From assembly GCA_027064005.1 (NCBI GenBank), contig JAMOQM010000095.1:1-40622 (forward strand): a stretch of 40,622 nucleotides of DNA. Reading direction: 5' to 3'. The notes under the pieces are model-generated. The model was given only the letters and a program-made list of their open reading frames with translations. It had not been told where the DNA came from and searched no databases. Numbering within the stretch: position 1 is the first letter of the stretch; every line of letters starts with the position of its first letter. Below, one piece after another: positions 33,259 through 40,622 of this stretch. This DNA is from Candidatus Cloacimonadota bacterium (GTDB lineage: Bacteria; Cloacimonadota; Cloacimonadia; Cloacimonadales; JAMOQM01). The translations under genes and the position numbers were made by a program.

Positions 33259-34533
33259 ATGAACGTAGATTTAATAATTAAAAATGCTTCCCAACTTTTG
33301 ACTTTAAAAGGCAAAAATCATCCCAGAAGCGGTCAAAGTGAAATGAATGATTTAGCAATTATTGAAAACGGCGCAGTGGCAATTCTAAATAAAAAGATTG
33401 TTGATGTTGATTCTTCCGAAAATATCTTAAAAAAATATTCTTCTGATAATGTAATTGATGCCACCGGTAAAGTTGTTATGCCCGGATTTATCGATCCTCA
33501 CACTCACCCTGTATTTTTTGATACGCGAGAAAATGAATTCGAATGGAGAATTAAAGGACGCTCTTATATCGAAATTTCCCAAAATGGCGGCGGAATTCGT
33601 CATAGCATAAAAGGTGTTAGAAAAGCTTCCGAACAAACTCTTTATGATTTATCTAAAAAAAGAATTTCCAATATGATTAAAAACGGGACCACAACTTTAG
33701 AAGCGAAAAGCGGTTATGGATTATCAACCGAAAGTGAATTAAAAATGCTCAAAGTAATCCAAAAATTAAATGAAAATCTTCCTATTGATATCATTCCTAC
33801 TTTTCTGGGAGCTCATGAATTTCCGGAAGAATATAAAGATAATCATAGAGCATATTTGGATATTTTAGAAAAGGAAATGCTTCCGAAAGTTAAGGAAAAG
33901 AATTTGGCGAAATATGTAGATATTTTTACTGAAGAACACGTTTTTTCTATTGAGGAATCACGAGAATATTTGAAAATTGCTCAAGAAATGGGATTTAAAA
34001 TCAGAATGCATGCTGATGAAATTAAACCGATTGGCGGAGCAGAATTGGCTGGAGAATTAGGAGCAATTTCCGCTGATCATCTCGGAGCTGCTTCAGATTT
34101 CGGGATTAAAGCGATGAAAGAAAATAATGTTATTGCAACACTTTTGCCCGGAACAATTTTTAGTTTAGGAATGAAATCTTATGCAAGAGCCAGAAAAATG
34201 ATTGAAGAAGGATTGCCAATTGCTTTGGCTACAGACTATAATCCCGGAAGTTGTAATTGCGATAATATGCAAATGGTAATTACAATTGCGACTTTACAAA
34301 TGAAAATGTCGGTGGCAGAAGCGATTATTGCCTCAACAATAAATGCTGCTTGTGCTTTGGAAATAGAAAACGAAAGAGGTAGTTTGGGAAAAAATAAATT
34401 CGCCGATATTTTAATAATGGATATGCCTTCCTACCAATTTTTGCCTTATCATTTTGGTTCAAACAACGTTGAGAAAGTTATAAAAAACGGGAAAGTTATA
34501 TATGAACAGAACGATTTAGTTTTTAAACAATAA
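33259..34533 (+). CDS. hutI: Imidazolonepropionase
   Basis: A 424-residue metal-dependent amidohydrolase that opens imidazolone-5-propionate to N-formimino-glutamate in histidine breakdown. The ATG at 33259 is chosen because GGAG (33249-33252) is six bases ahead; the ATG at 33247 precedes it. Motifs are the metal-binding HTHP (H81, H83) in PGFIDPHTHPVFFDTRENEFEWR, GGGIRHSIKGVRKAS, TLEAKSGYGLSTESE, HADEIKP, DHLGA and ATDYNPGSCNCDNM, all typical of HutI. hutH, hutU and a formiminoglutamate enzyme are not in the window, so the pathway must be completed elsewhere. Confidence 0.97.
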   Translation: MNVDLIIKNASQLLTLKGKNHPRSGQSEMNDLAIIENGAVAILNKKIVDVDSSENILKKYSSDNVIDATGKVVMPGFIDPHTHPVFFDTRENEFEWRIKGRSYIEISQNGGGIRHSIKGVRKASEQTLYDLSKKRISNMIKNGTTTLEAKSGYGLSTESELKMLKVIQKLNENLPIDIIPTFLGAHEFPEEYKDNHRAYLDILEKEMLPKVKEKNLAKYVDIFTEEHVFSIEESREYLKIAQEMGFKIRMHADEIKPIGGAELAGELGAISADHLGAASDFGIKAMKENNVIATLLPGTIFSLGMKSYARARKMIEEGLPIALATDYNPGSCNCDNMQMVITIATLQMKMSVAEAIIASTINAACALEIENERGSLGKNKFADILIMDMPSYQFLPYHFGSNNVEKVIKNGKVIYEQNDLVFKQ

Positions 34534-34548
34534 TAATCCGGGGTAAAA

Positions 34549-35016
34549 ATGGATAGAGTTATTTATGAAAAAGTTGAAATTCCTTTAAACGCCAAATCTG
34601 CTTTTGAATGGTTTGTTTTAGAAAATAAAATCACAACCTGGCTTTGTGAAAAAGCAACTATCGAGACTAAAAAAGGCGGAAAATACGAACTGTATTGGGA
34701 TTCCAAAAATGTTAAACACAATAACACTGTTGGTTGTAAAATTAATGTTTACGATTATGGAAAAGTTTTGGGATTTAATTGGAAGGGTTCAAAGGAATTT
34801 AATGACATTATGAATTATATTCAGCCATTAACTCAGGTAACAATTTTCTTTAATTCTTTGGATGAAAACAAAACGGAAATCATACTTATTCACAGTGGCT
34901 GGAAAAATTCAGAAAAATGGAATAAAGCTTTTGAATGGTTTCAACTTGCTTGGAGAGAAGCATTTATGCAATTAATTGCCGTTATTCAAACAAAAGAAAA
35001 ACAAAAATTTTGGTAA
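34549..35016 (+). CDS. SRPBCC (AHSA1-like) domain protein
   Basis: A 155-residue protein with the SRPBCC/START-like fold of the AHSA1 family. Features are the beginning VEIPLNAKSAFEWFVLENKITTWLCEKATIETKKGGKYELYW, a VLGFNWKG strand, TQVTIFFNSLDENKTEIILIHSGW and the final amphipathic helix FEWFQLAWREAFMQLIAVIQ. Such proteins bind hydrophobic ligands or activate Hsp90-type partners; no specific role is known. Start is preceded by CGGGG. It lies 15 bases after hutI and ends one base before the DnaA-box-like cluster. Confidence 0.8.
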   Translation: MDRVIYEKVEIPLNAKSAFEWFVLENKITTWLCEKATIETKKGGKYELYWDSKNVKHNNTVGCKINVYDYGKVLGFNWKGSKEFNDIMNYIQPLTQVTIFFNSLDENKTEIILIHSGWKNSEKWNKAFEWFQLAWREAFMQLIAVIQTKEKQKFW

Positions 35017-35061
35017 GTTATCCACGAGCTATACACATCATTGTTTATAACCGTGGATAAC
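35017..35061. promoter_or_regulatory. Cluster of four DnaA-box-like 9-mers in a palindromic array
   Basis: In the 52-base gap between convergent genes lie TTATCCACG (35018-35026, +), CTATACACA (35029-35037, +), TTATAAACA (35042-35050, -) and TTATCCACG (35052-35060, -), each one base away from the TTAT(C/A)CACA consensus. The outer pair form a perfect 10-base inverted repeat (35017-35026, 35052-35061). No T-run follows, so it is a poor terminator. Confidence 0.5.
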
Positions 35062-35068
35062 CCGGAAT

Positions 35069-36199
35069 TTATTTCATCATCATAAAAATAACATATCCGT
35101 AATGTGCAAATACACCGGCAAATATACCTCCAATTGTATGGGAGATTATCGCTTTTGAAATCAATTCTCGGTGTTTTAAAGAATCTAACATTGCGGTATG
35201 AGTACTTAAAAATCCACTCCAGCACATTCCCATAGCAGTAAAAACAGCGATGTCATTTGCCCCGATAATTCCTCTCTCTAAAAATTTAGGAATTAATGAT
35301 AAAGCAGCACCAACCGCTCCAAGAGATGTTATCGGAAACGCCACAGCTTCAGGAGAACGAAATCCAAAAAGAAATTTGAAGATTGGATTAAAATGGGAAG
35401 CGATTTGAGGTAAGATTGGAACTCCTTCATAAGGAAGTCCTTGATAACCGAGTTGAGGATTTTTAACTCCGAAAGTGATAATCATAACAAGTGAACTAAT
35501 AATTAATACCCCGGGGATTATGGCTAAACCAATATCCACACCTAATTTTCCTCCATCTAAAATAGAATTTAAAAGTCGAAGCATAATATTTCCTTCGTGC
35601 TTATAAGAAATCTTATTCTCATCAGCTGTTTGCGGATCAAAAGAAATTTCCAATTCCTTATCTTTGATAAAAAATTGCATTAATCTCGTTGAAATCATCG
35701 CTCCAAAAATTGCTCCTAAAAACCCGATTACAGCAGAATTTAAAAATCCTCGTCCAATCATAAAAGTCAAAACAATTAATCCCATTCCAAAAGCTGTTCC
35801 GAAATTTGTTAATGAAATTAATTGGTAATTTTTAAAATAAGAGCTAAAATGTTTGTCTTTCGCTAAACTGATAATAGCCGGGTTGTCTGAAAAAAAAGTC
35901 ATTAATGCTCCCAAAGATGCAACTCCCGGAAGATTGAATATAGGCTTAATTAGCGGTGTCAAAATTACTTCAAAAAGACGAATTACTCCAAATTCAATGA
36001 ATAATTGTCCCAATGCTCCCGCTAAAACGGTGATTGACATTATATAAAAAACTGTGTTTAATAATAAATCATGGGCAGTTGTCATTATTGTTGATAATAA
36101 ATTTTTCACTCCCATAATGTGTCCAAGATATCCAAAAAAAACAAAAAATATGGATAAGAATATCACAGCTTCGATTTTTCTTTGGTCAATTTTTCTCAT
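35069..36199 (-). CDS. Nucleoside-recognition (Gate) domain membrane protein
   Basis: A 376-residue polytopic membrane protein (about 8-9 hydrophobic segments) with Gate-domain features also seen in spore-maturation and nucleoside-transport relatives. These include the region GVASLGALMTFFSDNPAIISLAKDKHF, NFGTAFGMGLIVLTFMIGRG, FGFRSPEAVAFPITSLGAVGAALSLIP and MGMCWSGFLSTHTAMLDSL. It resembles the CD0519/CD1768-type family, function unknown, perhaps a transporter of nucleosides or ions. The start has GAGGAG at eight bases. It stands alone on the minus strand, convergent with hutI and the SRPBCC gene. Confidence 0.75.
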   Translation of the reverse strand: MRKIDQRKIEAVIFLSIFFVFFGYLGHIMGVKNLLSTIMTTAHDLLLNTVFYIMSITVLAGALGQLFIEFGVIRLFEVILTPLIKPIFNLPGVASLGALMTFFSDNPAIISLAKDKHFSSYFKNYQLISLTNFGTAFGMGLIVLTFMIGRGFLNSAVIGFLGAIFGAMISTRLMQFFIKDKELEISFDPQTADENKISYKHEGNIMLRLLNSILDGGKLGVDIGLAIIPGVLIISSLVMIITFGVKNPQLGYQGLPYEGVPILPQIASHFNPIFKFLFGFRSPEAVAFPITSLGAVGAALSLIPKFLERGIIGANDIAVFTAMGMCWSGFLSTHTAMLDSLKHRELISKAIISHTIGGIFAGVFAHYGYVIFMMMK

Positions 36200-36586
36200 T
36201 TTTTCTCCTCAATATAATAAAATTTAATCCAAATCTGAAAGGGTTCTTTTGGTGTCAAGTCTAGTGAATGGGATTTTAATAATTTTTTCCCCGACTGATT
36301 TTAAGGATTGTTTAACTATTATATTTTTGAATAAGATAGATTTTTGTGGGATTTGTCATTAAACCAAATCATTATGAGACAAATGATTTTAGAAAACTAT
36401 TTCAGGATATTTCAAAAAAATTGTGTTTAATGGAAGATTTTCCTTTTTTAGAATTAGAGATTTTATTTTTTGTAAAATTGAGATGTTATGCTAATTTTGA
36501 GAATTAGTAATCTAATTACTTTATTTTCTCTTTTTAGTAAAATTTATGCTTGACGATTATCTTAAAAATAAAAATCTCTCTTTGTT
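36200..36586. other. 387-base intergenic region before tRNA-Leu
   Basis: No convincing open frame is seen. It must contain the minus-strand promoter of the Gate-domain gene and the tRNA promoter. An 8-base inverted repeat (AAATCATT 36366-36373 with AATGATTT 36382-36389) could be an operator. TTGACG at 36550-36555, 31 bases before the tRNA, is a plausible -35 box for it. Confidence 0.5.
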
Positions 36587-36673
36587 GCTGAAGTGGTGAA
36601 ATTGGTAGACACGCCAGGTTCAGGGTCTGGTGAACAATTGTTCATGGGGGTTCGAGTCCCCCCTTCAGCACCA
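36587..36673 (+). tRNA. tRNA-Leu (anticodon CAG)
   Basis: An 87-base cloverleaf. The acceptor arm GCTGAAG pairs with CTTCAGC, followed by A and an encoded CCA. The D-arm has AATTGGTAGAC. The anticodon stem CCAGG/TCTGG encloses loop TTCAGGG, giving CAG (reads CUG). A long variable arm TGAAC-AATT-GTTCA (class II, typical of Leu) and T-arm GGGGG-TTCGAGT-CCCCC follow. Six T directly after it (36674-36679) may end transcription. Confidence 0.97.
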
Positions 36674-36706
36674 TTTTTTAAATTCTCCATTATTCAAATT
36701 ATTTAA

Positions 36707-36723
36707 TTGGCACTTAAATTGCT
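36707..36723 (+). promoter_or_regulatory. Sigma-54 (RpoN)-type promoter for fliD operon
   Basis: TTGGCAC (36707-36713), five bases, TTGCT (36719-36723): the -24 GG and -12 GC dinucleotides are ten bases apart, matching the sigma-54 consensus TGGCAC-N5-TTGCW fully. The expected start is near 36735, about 58 bases before fliD. An enhancer-binding activator is implied but is not in the window. Confidence 0.8.
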
Positions 36724-36792
36724 TCTTTCATTATATTAATTAAAGATTGTTAAGATTTAGTCGAAAATGAATGAAATAGAATAGGAGGATTA

Positions 36793-39099
36793 ATGTCCGG
36801 AGATATTACTTTTACAGGATTAGCGAGTGGCATTCCGTTTGACGATATGCTTGCCAAACTAACGGAAGTTAATAAATACCAAATAAATAAGCTTGAATCT
36901 TGGAAGCAAGAATGGCAAGATAAAATTGACGTATTTAATCTTATTGATTCCACAATGTCTAAAATAGATACGGCAATAACTCCGCTTCGTACTTCAAAAG
37001 ATTTCTATTCCAAAAAATCGTCATCGAGTTCTACAACGGTTGCCACTGTAGCAGTTGATAGCACGGCAAATCCCGGTTCTTATAACCTGGAGATTCCTTC
37101 CTCAACAAAAGAAATTTTAGGAGGAACAGGTTGGGCTGATACGGATACTACTGCAATTGCATCTGCCAACGGAACATTTTCTTTTGATGACGGTGCTGGT
37201 AAAACAATTTCTGTTTCAGTTGATTCATCAACTACTTTGGATGGTCTCAAAACGTTGATACAAAATGAAATAACCAATCAAGGTTCTACCGCCAAAGTAG
37301 AGATTGAAAACGATAATTCCGCTTCAAAACCATATCGATTGAAAATTACATCAGCTTTAGCGGGAGCATCAAATAATATCACAATCAATCAGGATGACAC
37401 CGATCTTTCTTTTACAGCCAATACGATTGATTCTGTGGAAAATACAGAATGGAGCGGTACCTCAACTGTTACTTCCGGTGGAACTTATTCCGGATTTGTT
37501 AATAAACGACTTAATTTTACCGTTTTATCCGGAGGAACTGTAGGGACTGACGATATTGAATTAAAATGGTCGGATCCTGTAGAAAAAACTTCCGGTACAA
37601 TATCAATTGATAATACAGGTACATTCACGGTTAATCAAGGTGTTACCATTGATATTGGGTCAGGAACAATGACTAAAGATGATACTTTTGCAATTGATTT
37701 GTTTACACCTACTATTCAACAAGCCCAAGATTCTGGATTAGCAAAATCAGAGAAAGAAGTTCATGCCGGATTTTCAGATGAAGACACGACAGCGATAACT
37801 TCGACAGACGGAACTTTTTCCTATAGCTTTGCCGGAAATACTATCCCGGCTCTTCAAATATCTTCAGGAGCTACTTTGAAAGATTTGAAAGATGCAATAA
37901 ACAGTGATTCCAATAACCCGGGAGTTGAGGCGTCAATTATTAATGATGGTACCGGTAATGCCAATGCATTTCACCTTGTTCTGACTTCCAAAAAATCAGG
38001 ATCTGCTTTTAAGATAGAAAATATTTCCCACACATTGGATAATTTTTCCTCTTCATTTTCCGAAGTACAAAAAGGAACAAATTCAATGCTAAAATTAAAT
38101 GATTATCCTTTGGATGATGAATATATTCAAAATACTTCAAATCTTGTTAGTGATTTGATTCCCGGAGCTTCTATAACTTTACAGTCGGAAGGGACGACTA
38201 ATATTTCGATTTCAAACGATATTGACGCAATGACGCAAAAAGTTCAAGATTTTGTTGATGCCTATAATGAAGCTTGGGATTATTTAACCTCAATTACAAA
38301 AGTTTCCCTAAATAGTAATGATGAAGCCGATACATCTAAGTCCGGAATTTTGGTAGGAAATTACGGGGTAAATATGTTAAAATCTGAAATGCAATTATTT
38401 ATGGTTAAACCGGCGAAAGGATTTGAAGATGGTGTTGAATCATATACTCTTCTCAAACAACTCGGATTATCTATCGGAGATGGAGGGACACTTGAATTTG
38501 ACACAAGTATTTTTCAAGATGAAATTCAAGATGACCCCGAATCGGTTGTAGAACTTTTTTCAGACAATAAAGCCGGAACTTCTTCCAATAATTATATTAA
38601 ATACAAAAGCGGCATGGATACGACAACTGCCGGAAAATATGATGTTGAAGTAAATTTTGACGGAACCGGAAATGTTACTACTGCCAGATATAAGAGTATA
38701 GATGATTCCACATGGTATGATTTTGATGTGGCAGACGGTAATGTCCTCACAGCTCTTGACGGAGATGGAAAAGGTATGGCTTTAGATGCTATTTGGGATG
38801 GTTCTTCAACTCAGGAAACCGGTACGGTTCGCGTCAAAATGGGTAAAGCAAATGAATATTATTATAAAATGCGCGATGTACTTAGTCCTACTTCAGGAAT
38901 TACTAAAGTTTTGGAAAATAATTACGAAAATATAATAAAGAATATCGATAAAAAAATAGTTAAAGAAACTGCAAGAGTAAAAATGGAAGAGGATATTATG
39001 AGAAGAAAATTCACGAATGCCGAAATTGCAATACAGCAGGCAAATAGTCAGCAACAAAGTTTGACTTCAGCTATTGCACAACTTCCAGAAGGAATGTAG
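36793..39099 (+). CDS. fliD: Flagellar filament cap protein (hook-associated protein 2)
   Basis: A 768-residue FliD, the filament-tip chaperone that folds flagellin. FliD_N has ITFTGLASGIPFDDMLAKLTEVNKYQINKLE at the start. Two flagellin-IN-type repeats appear at about 100-215 and 330-415, each with a DTTAI...GTFS...TLxxLKxxI core. FliD_C follows from about 475 (AMTQKVQDFVDAYNEAWDYL) to the coiled C-terminus NAEIAIQQANSQQQSLTSAIAQL. Length is well above the usual 450-500, explained by the second IN repeat and a beta-rich insert at about 595-700. The ATG follows AGGAGG at 36783-36788. Sigma-54-type promoter upstream, fliS downstream by 10 bases. Confidence 0.96.
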   Translation: MSGDITFTGLASGIPFDDMLAKLTEVNKYQINKLESWKQEWQDKIDVFNLIDSTMSKIDTAITPLRTSKDFYSKKSSSSSTTVATVAVDSTANPGSYNLEIPSSTKEILGGTGWADTDTTAIASANGTFSFDDGAGKTISVSVDSSTTLDGLKTLIQNEITNQGSTAKVEIENDNSASKPYRLKITSALAGASNNITINQDDTDLSFTANTIDSVENTEWSGTSTVTSGGTYSGFVNKRLNFTVLSGGTVGTDDIELKWSDPVEKTSGTISIDNTGTFTVNQGVTIDIGSGTMTKDDTFAIDLFTPTIQQAQDSGLAKSEKEVHAGFSDEDTTAITSTDGTFSYSFAGNTIPALQISSGATLKDLKDAINSDSNNPGVEASIINDGTGNANAFHLVLTSKKSGSAFKIENISHTLDNFSSSFSEVQKGTNSMLKLNDYPLDDEYIQNTSNLVSDLIPGASITLQSEGTTNISISNDIDAMTQKVQDFVDAYNEAWDYLTSITKVSLNSNDEADTSKSGILVGNYGVNMLKSEMQLFMVKPAKGFEDGVESYTLLKQLGLSIGDGGTLEFDTSIFQDEIQDDPESVVELFSDNKAGTSSNNYIKYKSGMDTTTAGKYDVEVNFDGTGNVTTARYKSIDDSTWYDFDVADGNVLTALDGDGKGMALDAIWDGSSTQETGTVRVKMGKANEYYYKMRDVLSPTSGITKVLENNYENIIKNIDKKIVKETARVKMEEDIMRRKFTNAEIAIQQANSQQQSLTSAIAQLPEGM

Positions 39100-39109
39100 G
39101 AGGATAAAC

Positions 39110-39544
39110 ATGAATAAACAATTAAATCAATACCAAAAAGTTAATGTTTCTACAATGAAAAGAGGCAAAATAGTAGTTATGCTTTATACCGGAGCAATCA
39201 CATTTTTAAATAAAGCCAAACTTTATATTGAAAAGAAAAATTATATTCAAAAAAATAAGTTTATTGTTAAGTCTCAGAAGATTATTGATGAACTAAATTA
39301 TTCTCTTGATATGGAAAAAGGAAAAGAAATTTCTAAGAATTTACGATCTTTATATAATTTTATGAATCGTCATTTGATCAAAGCAAATATTGGAAATGAT
39401 CCTAAAAAAATCGATGATGTTATAAAAATGCTTACAGAACTTAGAGATGCGTTTAATACAATAATTACAGATCCGCAATACTCTGAAGCCCAACAAATCA
39501 ACAAAAAAGAATTAACAGAAAATGCGATCAAGAAATATGTATAA
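39110..39544 (+). CDS. fliS: Flagellin export chaperone
   Basis: A 144-residue helical protein of the FliS family, which binds flagellin's C-terminus to stop premature polymerisation and guide secretion. Typical features are LNQYQKVNVSTMKRGKIVVMLYTGAITFLNKAKLYIE at the N-terminus and a closing helical LRSLYNFMNRHLIKANI...IKMLTELRDAFNTI. The ATG at 39110 is set behind AGGAGG, rather than an in-frame ATG at 39074 within fliD. Order fliD-fliS is common in flagellar loci. Confidence 0.93.
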   Translation: MNKQLNQYQKVNVSTMKRGKIVVMLYTGAITFLNKAKLYIEKKNYIQKNKFIVKSQKIIDELNYSLDMEKGKEISKNLRSLYNFMNRHLIKANIGNDPKKIDDVIKMLTELRDAFNTIITDPQYSEAQQINKKELTENAIKKYV

Positions 39545-39594
39545 TTTACTTGACTCATCTAATCGTTGTTTGCCGTTTGCATTAGGAGGATATT

Positions 39595-40113
39595 ATGGTC
39601 ATACATAAAATTGACTCAAATCATGAGATTTTTAAATCTACTCATGATAAAATTAATGAAAAGAAAAGAGAAAAAAAGATAGATTCTGCTAAAAGTGAAA
39701 AAACACCGAGAACTAAAAATGTCTCGCTGACAAATAAAGCAAGATTATTACAAAAGACAGAATCGATTCTTAGAAATGCTTTAGATTCATTACATGATTT
39801 TGATAATCTGAGAAATGATAAATTGGCAGATGTTAAATCTCATATTGACGACAATTTCATCAATTCTGAGTTTGTTAAAAATAAAACTGCTGACAGAATT
39901 TTGGAAGATAATCCTGATTTTATGAATCAAATACGAGCATCAGAATTTTTTAAAAAGAATATGGTTACTCTTCAATATGGATTTTCTGAAAATGAGATGT
40001 CTAATGATGAAAAAATAACTGAAATAAAAGAAAAATTAAAAAATAATTTCTATTCTAATGATGCAGTTAAAGAAGAAACCATAAATAAACTTTTAGATAA
40101 TATAGATTTCTAA
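39595..40113 (+). CDS. FlgM-like putative anti-sigma-28 factor with duplicated core
   Basis: A 172-residue, charged, largely disordered-to-helical protein behind AGGAGG. Residues about 45-105 resemble the FlgM sigma-binding segment: VSLTNKARLLQKTESILRNAL, then LRNDKLADVKSHIDDNFINSEFVKNKTADRILED. A second copy of the latter pattern occurs near the end (SNDEKITEIKEKLKNNFYSNDAVKEETINKLLDN). Usual FlgM proteins are about 90-100 residues and have one such block. Place after fliD-fliS supports a flagellar role. The identity as FlgM is inference from pattern; no fliA is seen here. Confidence 0.55.
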   Translation: MVIHKIDSNHEIFKSTHDKINEKKREKKIDSAKSEKTPRTKNVSLTNKARLLQKTESILRNALDSLHDFDNLRNDKLADVKSHIDDNFINSEFVKNKTADRILEDNPDFMNQIRASEFFKKNMVTLQYGFSENEMSNDEKITEIKEKLKNNFYSNDAVKEETINKLLDNIDF

Positions 40114-40121
40114 GGTGAAAA

Positions 40122-40535
40122 ATGTACAATCTGCACTTTAATATTCTCAAGGATTATCTCGACGCAATTATCATTAATAATGGAATATTAAAAGTTGAAA
40201 ATCCGGAAAAAATAGTTGAAAAAGTTAAATTGGATTTTTTAATAAAATTGGCTTTTCGCTTCTATAAGAAATTGTATGATGGAGAAATTGATTCTCAATT
40301 TTCTCAAGAATCAAAAGATAATGATAATAATATTGTGAAATTTTATAAATCCGAGAAAGGTTTGGAAGGTCATTTTCCTAGAAAAAATAACAAAGCGGAA
40401 ATAGTTTGTTTAAATTGCAATAAACATTTTTATACTTCAGAAATACCTAAAAATAACAACTTTCTGCCTATTTGCGAAGAGTGTGAAAAAACTATTGGTC
40501 AAGAAATTGAAATTTGGCAAAGACTCTTCGATTGA
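40122..40535 (+). CDS. Hypothetical protein with C-terminal CxxC...CxxC zinc-ribbon-like motif
   Basis: A 137-residue protein in the flagellar run, eight bases after the FlgM-like gene (ribosome-binding site AAGGTGA). The N-terminal 70 residues are helical (FNILKDYLDAIIINNG, KLDFLIKLAFRFYKKLYDGEI). The C-terminal part has IVCLNCNKHFYTS and ICEECEKTIGQEIEIW, a likely Zn ribbon. No family is recognised. It stands where flgN often sits, but the cysteine motif is not a FlgN feature. Confidence 0.65.
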   Translation: MYNLHFNILKDYLDAIIINNGILKVENPEKIVEKVKLDFLIKLAFRFYKKLYDGEIDSQFSQESKDNDNNIVKFYKSEKGLEGHFPRKNNKAEIVCLNCNKHFYTSEIPKNNNFLPICEECEKTIGQEIEIWQRLFD

Positions 40536-40592
40536 TAAATTACCGAAAAATACTATAAATTTCTCGCACAGTAAAATCCTTTTGGAGAAAAA

Positions 40593-40622
40593 ATGAATAA
40601 TATCGAAAATATAAAAATAGAT
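40593..40622 (+). CDS. 5' end of a further gene (partial, runs off window)
   Basis: The ATG at 40593 follows GGAG (40584-40587). Ten codons (MNNIENIKID) are visible before the window ends. It probably continues the flagellar unit; identity cannot be judged. Confidence 0.5.
   Translation, partial: MNNIENIKID

Noticed and set aside
35017-35061. Reading the inverted repeat as a normal terminator
   Set aside because: The loop is 25 bases long and there is no T-run on either side; the 9-mers match DnaA boxes better. A combined role is still possible.
36587-36673. tRNA-Leu as an integration site for a genomic island
   Set aside because: No repeat of the tRNA 3' end, integrase or composition change is seen downstream; ordinary flagellar genes follow.
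39074-39109. Earlier fliS start inside fliD
   Set aside because: AGGAGG directly precedes the ATG at 39110 and FliS proteins begin near the LNQYQ motif.
1-40622. CRISPR arrays, restriction-modification, toxin-antitoxin or phage genes
   Set aside because: I looked for regularly spaced repeats and hallmark motifs on both strands and saw none in the window.

Overview
The window is a strongly A+T-rich, gene-dense bacterial chromosome segment (mostly + strand) with no insertion sequence, phage gene or CRISPR array that I could see. The owner has an outer membrane (a FadL/OmpP1-like barrel, lipoproteins, periplasmic binding proteins), flagella (fliD, fliS, a FlgM-like gene) and chemotaxis proteins. 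TRAP-TAXI transport, ferredoxin-linked chemistry, a DUF2851 protein and an archaeal/polyprenol-type lipid reductase suggest an uncultured or anaerobic lineage near the FCB group (Cloacimonadota- or Delongbacteria-like). The phylum is inference and not certain.

Layout. 1-3.8 kb: patatin-like lipase, DUF212 membrane phosphatase-like protein, a roughly 400-base gap holding a possible broken small gene, then a phasin-like protein coupled to an ABC1/UbiB kinase. 3.9-5.8 kb (minus): CDF metal exporter, elbB, DUF3783 protein. 5.9-6.7 kb: SpoU rRNA methyltransferase. 6.8-9.9 kb (minus): a tight three-gene operon of unknown function (exported helical-repeat protein, a protein with PilZ-like and two receiver-like regions, a lipoprotein). 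10-15.2 kb: a sensory block of a LivJ-type binding protein, a hybrid histidine kinase and a tandem pair of family-3 binding proteins, with no transporter subunits. 15.3-17.5 kb: cvfB overlapping a DUF2851 gene. 17.6-21.7 kb: cheB-cheR-cheY-HDOD-cheX-like cluster. 21.8-27.3 kb: TAXI binding protein, fused TRAP permease, uvrB, STAS-like protein.

27.5-33.2 kb: a compact run of outer-membrane barrel, RecJ-like DHH protein, 2x[4Fe-4S] ferredoxin, geranylgeranyl-reductase-family flavoprotein, polyprenol/diacylglycerol kinase-family membrane protein and DPM1/GtrB-type glycosyltransferase. The last four could form a path that saturates, phosphorylates and glycosylates a polyprenyl lipid carrier; this is the most interesting system in the window. 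33.2-36.2 kb: hutI, an SRPBCC protein and, convergent to it, a Gate-domain membrane protein. The 52-base gap between the last two holds four DnaA-box-like 9-mers. 36.6-40.6 kb: tRNA-Leu(CAG), then a sigma-54-type promoter in front of fliD-fliS, a FlgM-like protein with a doubled core, a CxxC protein and the start of a further gene.

Functional links: transcription units are tight, with many TAATG or ATGA overlaps. Ribosome-binding sites are usually AGGAGG or the local variant AGAGGTAAT. Six of the first-possible starts were moved downstream because a better-placed ribosome-binding site or coupling start exists.
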